Source: Aquificota bacterium
Lineage (GTDB): Bacteria; Thermosulfidibacterota; Thermosulfidibacteria; Thermosulfidibacterales; Thermosulfidibacteraceae
DNA: 21,714 nucleotides
NCBI GenBank assembly: GCA_015494645.1
Contig: WGAU01000164.1
Span: 1-21,714 of the forward strand
Direction: 5' to 3'
The position numbers and the translations under genes were made by a program. Positions 1 through 7,581 of this stretch are shown piece by piece (within the stretch, counting starts at the first letter, position 1; every line of letters starts with the position of its first letter). Below the pieces are notes generated by a model. It saw only the letters and a program-made list of their open reading frames with translations. It did no database searches and was not told the origin of the DNA.

Positions 1-411
1 GGCCTTTTCCTCGTACTCTTTGCTCTCAAAAGCTTTGGGAAGTTCTTCTTTTAAGTGTTCCACAAAGCTTTTCATATCTTCTTTGAATTCCCTTCCCCTT
101 CCGGGAGGTAGGGATAGGGCCCTGGGATGTTGAGGATCCTTGAAGTTGAAAACATAGCACCAATCGTTGGGAACGGGTAGTTTTTCAACCTTCTCCTGAG
201 CCTTCTTCAGTACTAGCCACTTTTTTCCTACGCCTTCCTCTCCCACGGCGAAAATGTTGAAACCTTCAGATTCTGCTTCAAGGCCAAAGGCTATGGCGGA
301 AGAAGCTCTTTTTTGAACTTTCAGGGTCACATCTGCTCCTTCTGGGTGGTTTATGTCTTCAAACTCTTTGGGATTGCATTTCCATCTGAGGTTGCGGGCT
401 GTAAGCTTCAT
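1..411 (-). CDS. Lon-like AAA protease (LonB/AAA_32 type), N-terminal part
   Basis: I translated this by hand. The frame is open from an ATG at 411 down to base 1, giving 137 residues, and runs off the window. The N-terminus matches the AAA_32 (PF13654) class of ATP-dependent Lon-like proteases: an early LRWKCNP motif (8-14), a P-loop-like GEEGVGKK (57-64), the VPNDWCYVFNF block (80-90) and LPPGRGREF (101-109). In this family the ATPase part is followed by a C-terminal Lon protease domain with a Ser-Lys dyad, which lies outside the window. The P-loop has Lys64 where Ser/Thr is usual after GK, and relatives of this family also vary there. The start is supported by AAGGAGAG a few bases upstream. 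The likely role is cytoplasmic protein quality control. It is divergent from the phosphomutase across 65 bp. The family call is fairly sure; the substrate is unknown. Confidence 0.85.
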   Translation of the reverse strand, partial: MKLTARNLRWKCNPKEFEDINHPEGADVTLKVQKRASSAIAFGLEAESEGFNIFAVGEEGVGKKWLVLKKAQEKVEKLPVPNDWCYVFNFKDPQHPRALSLPPGRGREFKEDMKSFVEHLKEELPKAFESKEYEEKA

Positions 412-476
412 AGGCTCTCCTTGCAGCCAGTTTTACGCTATGCTAATGGATAAACCACACCATAATCAAGGGGGAT

Positions 477-1904
477 GTGGTGGGTAAGGTCAGGTTTGGC
501 ACCGACGGCTGGAGGGGTGTGATTGCTGAAGATTTTACCTTTGACAACTTGAGAAGGGTTGTTCAGGCCACCTGTGAGTATGTTAAAGAGCAGGGATGGA
601 ATATAGATAAAGGGGTTTTTGTCGGTTACGATACCCGCTTTTTTTCTGAAAGCTTTGCCGTTGCTGCTGCGGAGGTCTTTGCTGCAAACGGGATAAAAAC
701 CTATCTTGCTGATACCTTTGTGCCTACTCCCTTTGTGACCTTTATGATAGTTTCGGGGAGGGTCGGTTTCGGTGTGTCCATAACCGCCAGTCACAATCCC
801 TACCAGTACAACGGCTACAAGCTGAGGACTCCCAAGGGGGGTGCTGCGCCTCCAGAGATCACCAAGCCTATAGAGGCTAAGGTTGAAGAGATTCAACCCA
901 AGAGATTGGAAATTGAGGAGGCGTTGGTCAAAGGTATTGTGGAAAAGGTGAATCCGTATCCCGATTATATATCCTGGGTCAAAGAGAGGGTAGATGTTTA
1001 TGCCATTGGCAGGGCTGGTCTGAAGATTCTGGTGAATCCCATGCATGGTGCCTCAATGGACCTTTTGAAACTCATACTGCAGCCTGCAGGATGCAAGGTG
1101 GAGGTGATGAACTGCTACAGGGATGCCTTTTTTGATTTTAAGCACCCGGAGCCTATTGAGAAGAATCTCGGTGACATGATTGCCAAGCTGAAGGAGGCGG
1201 GGTGTCAGGCAGGGGTTGCCACCGACGGAGACGGTGACAGGGTGGGAATGCTGGACGAGAAGGGGAGATTTATAACGCCCCATAAGATCTACGCCCTCAT
1301 TTTGAGCCATCTCATAAAGAACAGGGGGTTGAGGGGTGATATAGCTAAAACCGTCTCCACTACAAGTCTATTGAATAAGATAGCGGATAGGTACGGGTTC
1401 AAGGTGTATGAGACCGCTGTGGGCTTTAAGTACATAGCCGACCTGATAAGCGATGGAAAGGTAATTATGGGAGGAGAGGAGTCTGGGGGCATTGCCGTAA
1501 ACTTCCATATTCCGGAAAGGGACGGTGTCTTTTCTGCCCTTATGGTCCTGGAGTATATGGCGGTTGATGGTAGGCCTCTTTCACAGTTGGTTGATGAGTT
1601 AGATGAGGAGTATGGGCCTCATCTTTACCGGAGGATGGACGTGAGGGTTAAGGATGTTTCTCAGGCTCGGGATTTTGTAGCCACTTTGGAGGAAGATCCT
1701 CCTGAAAGTATAGCCGGATCTGCAGTAATTGGCGTCAACTACGTTGATGGGGCCAAGTTTGCTTTGGAGGATGGCTCCTGGATATTGTTCAGAGCTTCCG
1801 GTACCGAGCCGCTTTTAAGGGTTTACTGCGAGAGCTTTTCGTCTTCCCGCTTGGAAGAGATCTTGAAATATGGAAAGGAGCTTGTTGAAAGACGGCTCTC
1901 CTGA
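477..1904 (+). CDS. Phosphoglucomutase/phosphomannomutase family protein
   Basis: This 475-residue enzyme of the alpha-D-phosphohexomutase superfamily interconverts hexose 1- and 6-phosphates through a phosphoserine, and acts in the cytoplasm. All four family signatures are visible: the active-site loop TASHNP (103-108, phosphoserine Ser105), the Mg loop DGDGDR (250-255), the sugar-binding GGEESGG (332-338) and the phosphate-binding RASGTEP (439-445). Length is normal for a bacterial PGM/PMM. Glucose, mannose or glucosamine phosphate specificity cannot be read from the motifs. GlmM seems less likely because proteins of that subfamily are usually shorter (about 445-450). Two GTG codons (477 and 480) could start it; the AAGGGGG at 468-474 is better spaced for 480. 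Its product could feed UDP- or ADP-glucose for the trehalose genes at the right end, which is inference. It overlaps the next gene. Confidence 0.93.
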   Translation: MVGKVRFGTDGWRGVIAEDFTFDNLRRVVQATCEYVKEQGWNIDKGVFVGYDTRFFSESFAVAAAEVFAANGIKTYLADTFVPTPFVTFMIVSGRVGFGVSITASHNPYQYNGYKLRTPKGGAAPPEITKPIEAKVEEIQPKRLEIEEALVKGIVEKVNPYPDYISWVKERVDVYAIGRAGLKILVNPMHGASMDLLKLILQPAGCKVEVMNCYRDAFFDFKHPEPIEKNLGDMIAKLKEAGCQAGVATDGDGDRVGMLDEKGRFITPHKIYALILSHLIKNRGLRGDIAKTVSTTSLLNKIADRYGFKVYETAVGFKYIADLISDGKVIMGGEESGGIAVNFHIPERDGVFSALMVLEYMAVDGRPLSQLVDELDEEYGPHLYRRMDVRVKDVSQARDFVATLEEDPPESIAGSAVIGVNYVDGAKFALEDGSWILFRASGTEPLLRVYCESFSSSRLEEILKYGKELVERRLS

Positions 1905-2643
1905 GGAGAGCATTGATTATCTGAGGAAATGGGATCTCAGGGTAGTTCAGTCGGTTAGTGGTTATAGATTTGCCGTTGATTCTCTGATTCTTCCGGCTCT
2001 GGCCACTCTGCCTAAAGGAGGAAGAATAGCCGATTTGGGTTCGGGAAACGGCGTGGTTACATTTGTGGCAGCAAAGCTGTCCCCTGGGTCTCAAGTGGTG
2101 GGGGTTGAGGTTCAAGAGGATATGGTAAAAAGGGCAAAAAAAGGAGCTCTTTTGAACGGACTTGAAGGAAGGGTGAAGTTTATTCTGGGTTCTTATGCAA
2201 AGATAGATAGCCTTTTTCCTCCAGAAAGCTTTGATTATGTGCTGAGCAATCCTCCCTATTGGCCGAGGGGAGTGGGAAGGAGACCTCCTGAACGGGAAAG
2301 GTACTTAGCAAGGCATGAGGTTGCCGCTACTTTGGACGATTTAGTGAGGGCTGCAAGTTATCTGCTTCCCTCAAAGGGAAGGTTTGGTGTGATCTTCTGT
2401 GCGGAAAGGACACCGGAGCTTTTGGAAAGATTGCGGGCTAACAGGCTTGAGCCCAAGAGGATCAGGTTTGTGCATCCCAAGCAAGGATCAAAAGCACAGT
2501 TCATCTTTGTAGAATCTGTAAAAAACGCCAAACCGGGACAGTGCGATATTGAGTCCCCTCTTTTCATATACGATGATTCAGGAGTTTACACAGAGGAGAT
2601 GGAGTATCTCATAGGGGTTAGAAGGGGATGTGGAGGATCTTAG
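1870..2643 (+). CDS. trmN6: TrmN6-like tRNA1(Val) adenine-37 N6-methyltransferase
   Basis: This 257-residue class I SAM methyltransferase is of the YfiC/YabB (COG4123) type. The SAM-binding motif DLGSGNG is at 55-61, an acidic residue (Glu80) ends the next strand, and the N6-adenine methylase motif NPPY is at 127-130. The N-terminal GYRFAVDSLIL (31-41) and the C-terminal run EPKRIRFVHPKQG typify this family, members of which methylate A37 of tRNA1(Val) in E. coli; substrate identity here is inferred. The gene starts inside the mutase (35-base overlap) and ends inside recJ (16-base overlap), so translation is probably coupled. ATG 1870 has GGAAGAGA upstream. TTG 1885, preceded by AAAGGAG at 1874-1880, is an alternative start that would remove five residues without touching any motif. 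Confidence 0.85.
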   Translation: MERSLLKDGSPEESIDYLRKWDLRVVQSVSGYRFAVDSLILPALATLPKGGRIADLGSGNGVVTFVAAKLSPGSQVVGVEVQEDMVKRAKKGALLNGLEGRVKFILGSYAKIDSLFPPESFDYVLSNPPYWPRGVGRRPPERERYLARHEVAATLDDLVRAASYLLPSKGRFGVIFCAERTPELLERLRANRLEPKRIRFVHPKQGSKAQFIFVESVKNAKPGQCDIESPLFIYDDSGVYTEEMEYLIGVRRGCGGS

Positions 2644-4286
2644 CTCCTGAAGAGACCGTTGTTTCCAAGCTTGTGTCGGAGCTTGGAGTAACCCCTTACA
2701 CAGCTATAGTGTTGTGCAACAGGGGCATTACTGATTCAGAGAAAGCAAAGGGGTATATAGGGGAGCCTCTAAAGTTGCTTTATGATCCATTTCTCTTTTC
2801 CCAGATGGAAAGGGCTGTGGAAAGGATCAGAAGAGCCATAAAAAAGGGAGAGAAGATTCTGATATTTGGGGATTACGATGCCGATGGTCTTACAGGAGCC
2901 GCTGTGATCTTTTTGCTTCTCAAAGAGTGTGGGGCAGAGGTGGACGTGTTTATCCCTCACAGGATGAACCATGGGTACGGTTTAACATCCGCCGCCCTTG
3001 GGGAGATAAATCCCTTTGATTACCGGCTTGTGATAACGGTGGACTGTGGCATAACCTCTGTTTGTGAGGTGGGTTCGCTGGCATCCAGTGGAGTGGACGT
3101 CATCATCACGGATCATCATACCCCCGGGGTATTTTTGCCCCCCGCGCATGCCGTTGTGAATCCGAGGATGGATGTGAACTATCCCTTTAACGGTTTGGCA
3201 GGGGTGGGGGTGGCTATGAAACTGGCGGAGGCTCTTGCCCTTGCTGAAGGGGGTGAGGAAGAAAGGAGGCGTGTCCTTAAAAGGTTCATGCCCTTTGTGG
3301 CCCTGGGTACAATTGCGGACGTTATGGAGCTTGTGGACGAGAACAGATTTTTTGTCAAGTACGGTATTAAGATGATTCCCCATGTTATTGGGCTAAGGGC
3401 GCTTATGGAGGTAGCGGGTATAGCGGACAGGCAGCTGGATGTTTACGATTTGTCCTTTATTTTAGCGCCGAGGATAAACGCTCCCGGAAGGATGAGCCAT
3501 GCCCTGAAGGCCTTTGAATTGCTCACCACCTGTGATGTTGGTAGGGCCGAGGAGGTAGCCAAAGAGCTTAATAGGGAGAACAGTAAAAGGCAACGGGAAG
3601 AGGAGAAGGTAGTCTCAGAAGCTCTTTCCATGTTTAAGGAAGAGGACCCTGTAGCTGTTATGTGGAAGGAAGGTTGGCATCCTGGTGTTATAGGTATTGC
3701 TGCCTCAAAAATATCAAGGAAGGTCAAGCGCCCATGCGTTCTTGTAAGCTTCAATGGGAGTGAAGAGGGTAGGGGATCGGGCAGAAGCTTTGGAGAGGTG
3801 GATCTTTATAAGCTTCTTTCTCCGGCATCAAGGCATATGAGGGCTTACGGGGGACATAAAAAAGCAGTGGGATTTTCTGTTAGGAAAGACAAGATCTCTG
3901 CTGTGTACGAGGAGATCATCAGGGCCGCTGAGGGATTGGAGGTTAGTGAAGAGGCAGTGAAGGTTGATGCTGTGATGAAGCTTGAGGATCTGGAAGTGTC
4001 TTTCTTGAGGGAACTTATACAGCTTACCCCTTTTGGCGAGGGATTTGAGGAGCCGCTGTTTCTCTTTGAAGGCGTGAGGGTGAGGAACCTTCGCCCTATG
4101 AGCAATGGCGGCTATATGTTTGAAGTAGTGCAGGATAAGGTGGCAGTGGATGCGGTCTGTTTTGAACCTCTGGAGGAGATAACGGGAGTGGGAAGGTATG
4201 ATTTGGTGGCGTCGGTGGAGATTTCCCAGTGGAAAGGGACAAAGAGGCTCAGGTTGAGGTGTAAGGATGCAAGAAGGCGTGGATAA
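2628..4286 (+). CDS. recJ: Single-stranded-DNA-specific exonuclease RecJ
   Basis: RecJ is a 5'-to-3' single-strand DNA exonuclease of the DHH phosphoesterase superfamily, acting in recombination and mismatch repair. At 552 residues it is close to the usual 550-580. Motif I GDYDADG (81-87), VDCG (138-141) and the DHH triad (162-164) supply the metal ligands. The DHHA1 domain shows HPGVIGI (351-357), GRGSGRS (381-387) and GGHKKAVG (408-415). A C-terminal OB-fold-like segment follows, including a TPFGEGFEEP block typical of RecJ. The N-terminal NRGIT stretch (31-35) is also family-typical, which supports the ATG at 2628. The gene overlaps its neighbours by 16 and 20 bases, so it sits in a translationally coupled run. 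Confidence 0.95.
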   Translation: MWRILAPEETVVSKLVSELGVTPYTAIVLCNRGITDSEKAKGYIGEPLKLLYDPFLFSQMERAVERIRRAIKKGEKILIFGDYDADGLTGAAVIFLLLKECGAEVDVFIPHRMNHGYGLTSAALGEINPFDYRLVITVDCGITSVCEVGSLASSGVDVIITDHHTPGVFLPPAHAVVNPRMDVNYPFNGLAGVGVAMKLAEALALAEGGEEERRRVLKRFMPFVALGTIADVMELVDENRFFVKYGIKMIPHVIGLRALMEVAGIADRQLDVYDLSFILAPRINAPGRMSHALKAFELLTTCDVGRAEEVAKELNRENSKRQREEEKVVSEALSMFKEEDPVAVMWKEGWHPGVIGIAASKISRKVKRPCVLVSFNGSEEGRGSGRSFGEVDLYKLLSPASRHMRAYGGHKKAVGFSVRKDKISAVYEEIIRAAEGLEVSEEAVKVDAVMKLEDLEVSFLRELIQLTPFGEGFEEPLFLFEGVRVRNLRPMSNGGYMFEVVQDKVAVDAVCFEPLEEITGVGRYDLVASVEISQWKGTKRLRLRCKDARRRG

Positions 4287-5244
4287 AAATGCCTTCATAT
4301 TGAGGTATATGCTGGAAAGAAAGGGTAAATGGATCTGCGGAGAGGAGCTTGCTGCCATCCTTGGTATAACAAGGGTAGCCCTTCACAAAAGGATCAAGCG
4401 GCTCAGAGAGCTCGGTGTGAGGATAGAGAGCGTTGAGAGGAAAGGCTATATGCTTGAGGAAGAGCCCGATCTGCTGATTCCAGAGGTTGTGAAGGCTTAC
4501 TTAAATGGTAATGTGGTAGGCAAGGTGGTTTACGTCTTTCCCATTATAGATTCCACAAATAGATATGCCATGGAGATTGCTGGTAAAGGTGAATCTGAGG
4601 GCACGGTGGTGATTGCTGATCAACAGACCTCTGGCAAGGGAAGGATGGGGAGGAGATGGTACAGCCCTGGTGGTAAGAATCTTTACTTTTCGGTGGTGTT
4701 GAAGCCGAAGATTCCGCCTATATTTTTGTACCACACCACCATGCTGGCTTCCATCTGCGTATGTCAAGCTTTGAAGGAGATTAATCTTGACGCTCAGATA
4801 AAATGGCCCAACGATGTGTATGTTTCAGGCAAGAAGATATGCGGTGTTCTCACAGAGGTGGAGGTTAGGGGAGGAGCGGTGGATTTTGTGGTTCTGGGGG
4901 TTGGTGTAAATGTAAACATGGAAGTTCAGCAACTTCCTGATGATTTAAAGGACATAGCAACTTCTGTTTTCATAGAGGCGGGGAAGAGGACAAACAGGGT
5001 AAAGCTTCTCGGTCGTATTTTGAGTCTGATGGATGAGTGGTATGCAAAGCTACAGCGTGGGGATACGGCAGATCTTTTCAGATACTGGAGAGAGCATAAC
5101 TATACCTTAGGAAAGCGGGTTGTGGTTGATGGTAAGTTGTATGCCGAGGCTGTGGGCGTAACTCCCACGGGTGAGTTGATACTTAGGTTGAATGATGGAG
5201 AAACGATTGGTCTCTCCACGGGAGATGTCAAGGTGCTTTCTTAA
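4267..5244 (+). CDS. birA: Bifunctional biotin-protein ligase / biotin repressor BirA
   Basis: BirA makes biotinyl-5'-AMP and transfers biotin to carrier proteins such as the acetyl-CoA carboxylase BCCP. Forms with an N-terminal helix-turn-helix also repress biotin genes. In this 325-residue protein a winged-HTH occupies about 12-62. The ligase domain shows DSTN (95-98), the biotinyl-AMP loop GKGRMGRRW (123-131), KWPND (179-183) and the GKKICGVL segment (188-195) that carries the catalytic lysine. A small C-terminal SH3-like domain ends the protein. The start overlaps recJ by 20 bases, preceded by GAGGTG. No biotin synthesis gene lies in this window, so its regulatory targets must be elsewhere. 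A 7-2-7 inverted repeat (5236-5251) spans the stop codon and is probably only a weak hairpin. Confidence 0.95.
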   Translation: MQEGVDKNAFILRYMLERKGKWICGEELAAILGITRVALHKRIKRLRELGVRIESVERKGYMLEEEPDLLIPEVVKAYLNGNVVGKVVYVFPIIDSTNRYAMEIAGKGESEGTVVIADQQTSGKGRMGRRWYSPGGKNLYFSVVLKPKIPPIFLYHTTMLASICVCQALKEINLDAQIKWPNDVYVSGKKICGVLTEVEVRGGAVDFVVLGVGVNVNMEVQQLPDDLKDIATSVFIEAGKRTNRVKLLGRILSLMDEWYAKLQRGDTADLFRYWREHNYTLGKRVVVDGKLYAEAVGVTPTGELILRLNDGETIGLSTGDVKVLS

Positions 5245-5268
5245 AAGAAAGAAGTTCCAAACTTGTAT

Positions 5269-5298
5269 TTTCAATGCTTGGGGGATATACCTTATAAA
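5269..5298 (+). promoter_or_regulatory. Candidate promoter of the small-protein/KaiC/Sir2 cassette
   Basis: The 80-bp gap after birA is AT-rich. It contains TATAAA at 5293-5298 as a -10 element and a weak -35 (TTTCAA or TTCAAT, starting 5269 or 5270) 17-18 bp upstream. Transcription would begin near 5305, ahead of a strong AAAGGAG. Read by eye only. Confidence 0.35.
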
Positions 5299-5324
5299 AA
5301 AGCCCGTGGGAAAGGAGTGAGCCT

Positions 5325-5486
5325 ATGAGGGACTCTGATTATGAGTTAGAGCATATATTCCAGCATTTTGAGAAGCTGGTGGAGAAAGAGAGGAAAAGGC
5401 GAGCCAAGAGAGATCAGAAGCAGGAGGAATCTTCCGAGAAGGGTAAGAAGGAAGATGGCAGGTACATAAGGCATGACAGAGACTAA
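5325..5486 (+). CDS. Small highly charged protein upstream of KaiC-like ATPase
   Basis: This 53-residue ORF starts at ATG 5325 with an excellent AAAGGAGTGA (5311-5320) four bases ahead, and ends in TAA at 5484-5486. It overlaps the KaiC-like gene by 14 bases, so the two are probably translationally coupled. Residues 5-29 could form one amphipathic helix (DYELEHIFQHFEKLVEKE) running into a basic KRKRRAKR-like patch. Residues 30-53 are a hydrophilic, mixed-charge tail, probably disordered. There is no signal peptide, membrane segment or cysteine. I do not recognise a family. The ribosome site and overlap make it credible as a real gene. It might bind nucleic acid or serve as an adaptor for the ATPase that follows, but that is a guess. 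Confidence 0.7.
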   Translation: MRDSDYELEHIFQHFEKLVEKERKRRAKRDQKQEESSEKGKKEDGRYIRHDRD

Positions 5487-6330
5487 GCCCGTTGAAGAAA
5501 GCATAGGAAGGATAGGAGAGCTTGCAGAAAAGGCTCCGGAGCTGATAGGAGTTCCCACAGGGATTGAGGGCTTAGACGATCTTTTTTTCACTGTGGAGTA
5601 CACATCAAAGCGTAAAAAGCCCAAGAAAAAGCCTCTTGGAGGCATTCCTCTTCGTTCGGTTATTAATATTACCGGAGTGGCAGATACGGGAAAGACCCTT
5701 ATGGCAGAGCAGTTTACTGTTAAACAGGCATCGCTGGGTTATCCTGTGGTTTACGTTTCAGTAGAAAGTCCGAGTCCATTTGTGGCTGCTTCTTTAAAAC
5801 ACAGGGCGAAGGCCATGGGAGTTGATGAGGGGAGTGTGGAAGAAAACGTAGTGATAATAGATGCCGCCAGCTACTCCGTGCTTAGGGAAGATATTCCCAC
5901 TCTTCTTTCCACTCTTGCCCATGCCATAAAGATCTACAAAACAAAGTCTGTGGTTATTGACTCTGTGACGGGACTTTACGAGGCGAAGGAAATGTTGGCC
6001 AGGAATGTAGTAAGGAGCATATTCAACTTCCTTAAAAAGTGGTATCAAACGGGTATCCTTATATCCCAGAAAAGGAGCGGTCACGAGGAGCTTTCTGCCG
6101 AGGCTGCTGGAGGCTATGCGGTTGCCCATATAGTTGACGGAACCATAGTGGTTTCAAAGGAGGTTATAACCACTCAGAGGCAGGCCAATCTTTACAAAAG
6201 GCCCATAGGCGATTTGGTGCGTCTGTTCAGGATTGATGGATGCAGGCTTTGTGGTCATGATATGAAACTCAGATTCTTGGAGATCACTGAGGAGGGGCTG
6301 GTTAAAATAGGCCCACCGGTCTCAGAGTGA
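5473..6330 (+). CDS. Single-domain KaiC-like RecA-superfamily ATPase
   Basis: This 285-residue cytoplasmic ATPase is of the KaiC/RadA-like class (COG0467). The N-terminal TGIEGLDDLFF (29-39) is the usual KaiC entry. The Walker A is GVADTGKT (68-75). A glutamate at 98 sits at the first of KaiC's paired catalytic Glu positions, and the second is Ser99. Walker B is SVVIDS (159-164). Only one ATPase domain is present, against two in cyanobacterial KaiC, so a clock role is not implied. Two oddities are a lysine-rich insert (about 41-56) just before GGIP, and a CRLCGHD motif (257-263) near the C-terminus that could bind metal. Coupled genes before and after suggest they act together. The biological role of this subfamily is unknown to me; signalling or nucleic-acid handling are possible. 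Confidence 0.85.
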   Translation: MTETKPVEESIGRIGELAEKAPELIGVPTGIEGLDDLFFTVEYTSKRKKPKKKPLGGIPLRSVINITGVADTGKTLMAEQFTVKQASLGYPVVYVSVESPSPFVAASLKHRAKAMGVDEGSVEENVVIIDAASYSVLREDIPTLLSTLAHAIKIYKTKSVVIDSVTGLYEAKEMLARNVVRSIFNFLKKWYQTGILISQKRSGHEELSAEAAGGYAVAHIVDGTIVVSKEVITTQRQANLYKRPIGDLVRLFRIDGCRLCGHDMKLRFLEITEEGLVKIGPPVSE

Positions 6331-7160
6331 GGATGGAGCACTATCACAAAGCTGTAGAGGCAATACTCAACGCGCAAGCTTTGGTCATTACCGCTGGAGC
6401 AGGTATGGGAGTGGACTCTGGTCTTCCCGATTTTCGTGGTCCCAAGGGCTTCTGGAGGGCTTATCCCCTTTATGAGAGGCTGGGCTTAAACTTCGTTGAG
6501 ATGGCAAATCCTGTGCACTTTGAGAGAGACCCTGCCTTTGGTTGGGGATTCTACGGCCACAGGTTGGAGATGTACAGAAAAACGGAACCTCATAGAGGAT
6601 TTCACATTTTGAAAGACTGGATAAACAGATACGGGGTTGACTACTTTGTTGTCACTTCTAATGTGGATGGACACTTTCAAAAGGCAGGGTATACCGAGGA
6701 GAAGGTGTACGAGATACATGGTTCTATTCACTACCTCCAGTGTATAAAGCCATGCTGTAACGATATCTGGGAGAATAACGAAGACGTGCCTGTTGATTAT
6801 GAGACAATGAGGGCCTTAAGGATTCCAAAGTGCAAACATTGCGGTGATGTGGCTCGCCCTAATATACTAATGTTTGGAGATTGGAGCTGGGTAGGGGACA
6901 GAACCTATGCTCAGGGGAAAAGGTACAGGCGCTTTTTGGAAGAGGTTAGAGGCAAGAGGATGGTTGTTATTGAGCTTGGAGCGGGAACAGCTGTTCCTTC
7001 CATAAGGCATACCAGCGAGTCTTTGATAAGGAGTCACGGGGCTACCTTAATCAGGATAAATCCACGGGAGTCACAGGTGCCTTCCGGCCAGATATCCATC
7101 CCTGAGGGAGCGCTAAAAGCCCTCAGCAAGTTAGATGAACTGCTCAAGAAAGTTGCTTGA
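6327..7160 (+). CDS. Sir2-family NAD-dependent protein deacylase
   Basis: Sirtuins remove acyl groups from lysine using NAD+. This 277-residue protein has the NAD-binding GAGMGVDSGLPDFRG (24-38), TSNVDGH (110-116, the counterpart of TQNIDGLH), the catalytic His131 in EIHGS, a zinc module from Cys139/143/144 and Cys169/172, and a late GAGTAVPS (218-225) with INP (244-246). It belongs to a bacterial branch with MGVDSGLPDFRG rather than the CobB form. The acyl group and target are not readable. It overlaps the KaiC-like gene by four bases (GTGA). ATG 6333 is an alternative start; neither has a well-spaced ribosome site, which fits translational coupling. Its placement suggests it may modify, or respond to the same signal as, the ATPase; this is inference. 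Confidence 0.9.
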   Translation: MRMEHYHKAVEAILNAQALVITAGAGMGVDSGLPDFRGPKGFWRAYPLYERLGLNFVEMANPVHFERDPAFGWGFYGHRLEMYRKTEPHRGFHILKDWINRYGVDYFVVTSNVDGHFQKAGYTEEKVYEIHGSIHYLQCIKPCCNDIWENNEDVPVDYETMRALRIPKCKHCGDVARPNILMFGDWSWVGDRTYAQGKRYRRFLEEVRGKRMVVIELGAGTAVPSIRHTSESLIRSHGATLIRINPRESQVPSGQISIPEGALKALSKLDELLKKVA

Positions 7161-7581
7161 ATCTTTGTTTGTTGATGCTTCTGAGATTTGTTCCTTGTGT
7201 GGTGGAAAATGCTGTAAAGGATATCCAGGGATGTACCTTTGTCCTGAGAGGTTTTTTGAGATCTTTCCTGAAGCGCTGGATGATTTTGAGACTTCCCTTG
7301 CAACCAACATGCTTACCACAAAGGTGTGTATGGGAGTTCCCATCCCTGTACCTATGATGGATGATGGGGTATGTGTGTTTCTTTCTTCTTCTGGATGTAC
7401 CTTGTCTAAGGAAAGGAGACCCTGTGAGTGCCTACTTCTTGTTCCCAATGAAGAGACCCTATTTTCCGAGGAGATTCATTGTAAGGTGGCAAAGGGCTTT
7501 TCCTACGTGGAGTGTTTCAGGAGATGGTCAGCCATTTATGAAAGGCGTTCCAGTGCGGGTAGGTTAGGAAAGCTCTTTTGA
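7135..7581 (+). CDS. YkgJ-type CxxCxxxCC cysteine-cluster protein
   Basis: This 148-residue protein has the CSLCGGKCC arrangement (Cys19, 22, 26, 27) and further cysteines at 36, 65, 80, 88, 97, 99, 116 and 127. The pattern resembles PF03692, proposed to bind zinc or iron (YkgJ family), including the GxC.F....GC.....RPC layout around 78-99. No enzyme activity is established for this family. There is no signal peptide. It begins inside the Sir2 gene (26-base overlap), and no strong ribosome site precedes ATG 7135; TTG codons a few residues in are alternatives that keep the cysteine cluster. Its last 65 bases are antisense to the end of the glycosyltransferase. It probably belongs to the KaiC/Sir2 cassette, but it could simply be co-transcribed. 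Confidence 0.75.
   Translation: MNCSRKLLESLFVDASEICSLCGGKCCKGYPGMYLCPERFFEIFPEALDDFETSLATNMLTTKVCMGVPIPVPMMDDGVCVFLSSSGCTLSKERRPCECLLLVPNEETLFSEEIHCKVAKGFSYVECFRRWSAIYERRSSAGRLGKLF

Noticed and set aside
461..466. CATAAT as a -10 element for the phosphomutase
   Set aside because: No -35-like hexamer lies 16-18 bp upstream, and transcription would start almost on the start codon despite an evident ribosome site.
438..1046. 202-residue reading frame on the minus strand opposite the phosphomutase
   Set aside because: It is antisense to a gene with all family motifs, has no recognisable domain, and the same effect occurs opposite most genes here.
3828..4358. 176-residue minus-strand reading frame across the recJ/birA junction
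   Set aside because: It has low-complexity Ser/Pro/His-rich composition typical of antisense frames, and both genes beneath it are well supported.
5236..5251. CTTTCTT-AA-AAGAAAG inverted repeat at the birA stop codon as a terminator
   Set aside because: It is an A/T-dominated 7-bp stem with a two-base loop and no following T run, too weak to be a terminator and possibly chance.
5473..6330. Circadian clock protein KaiC
   Set aside because: It has a single ATPase domain with only one of the paired catalytic glutamates and no kaiA or kaiB nearby; it is only a KaiC-like family member.
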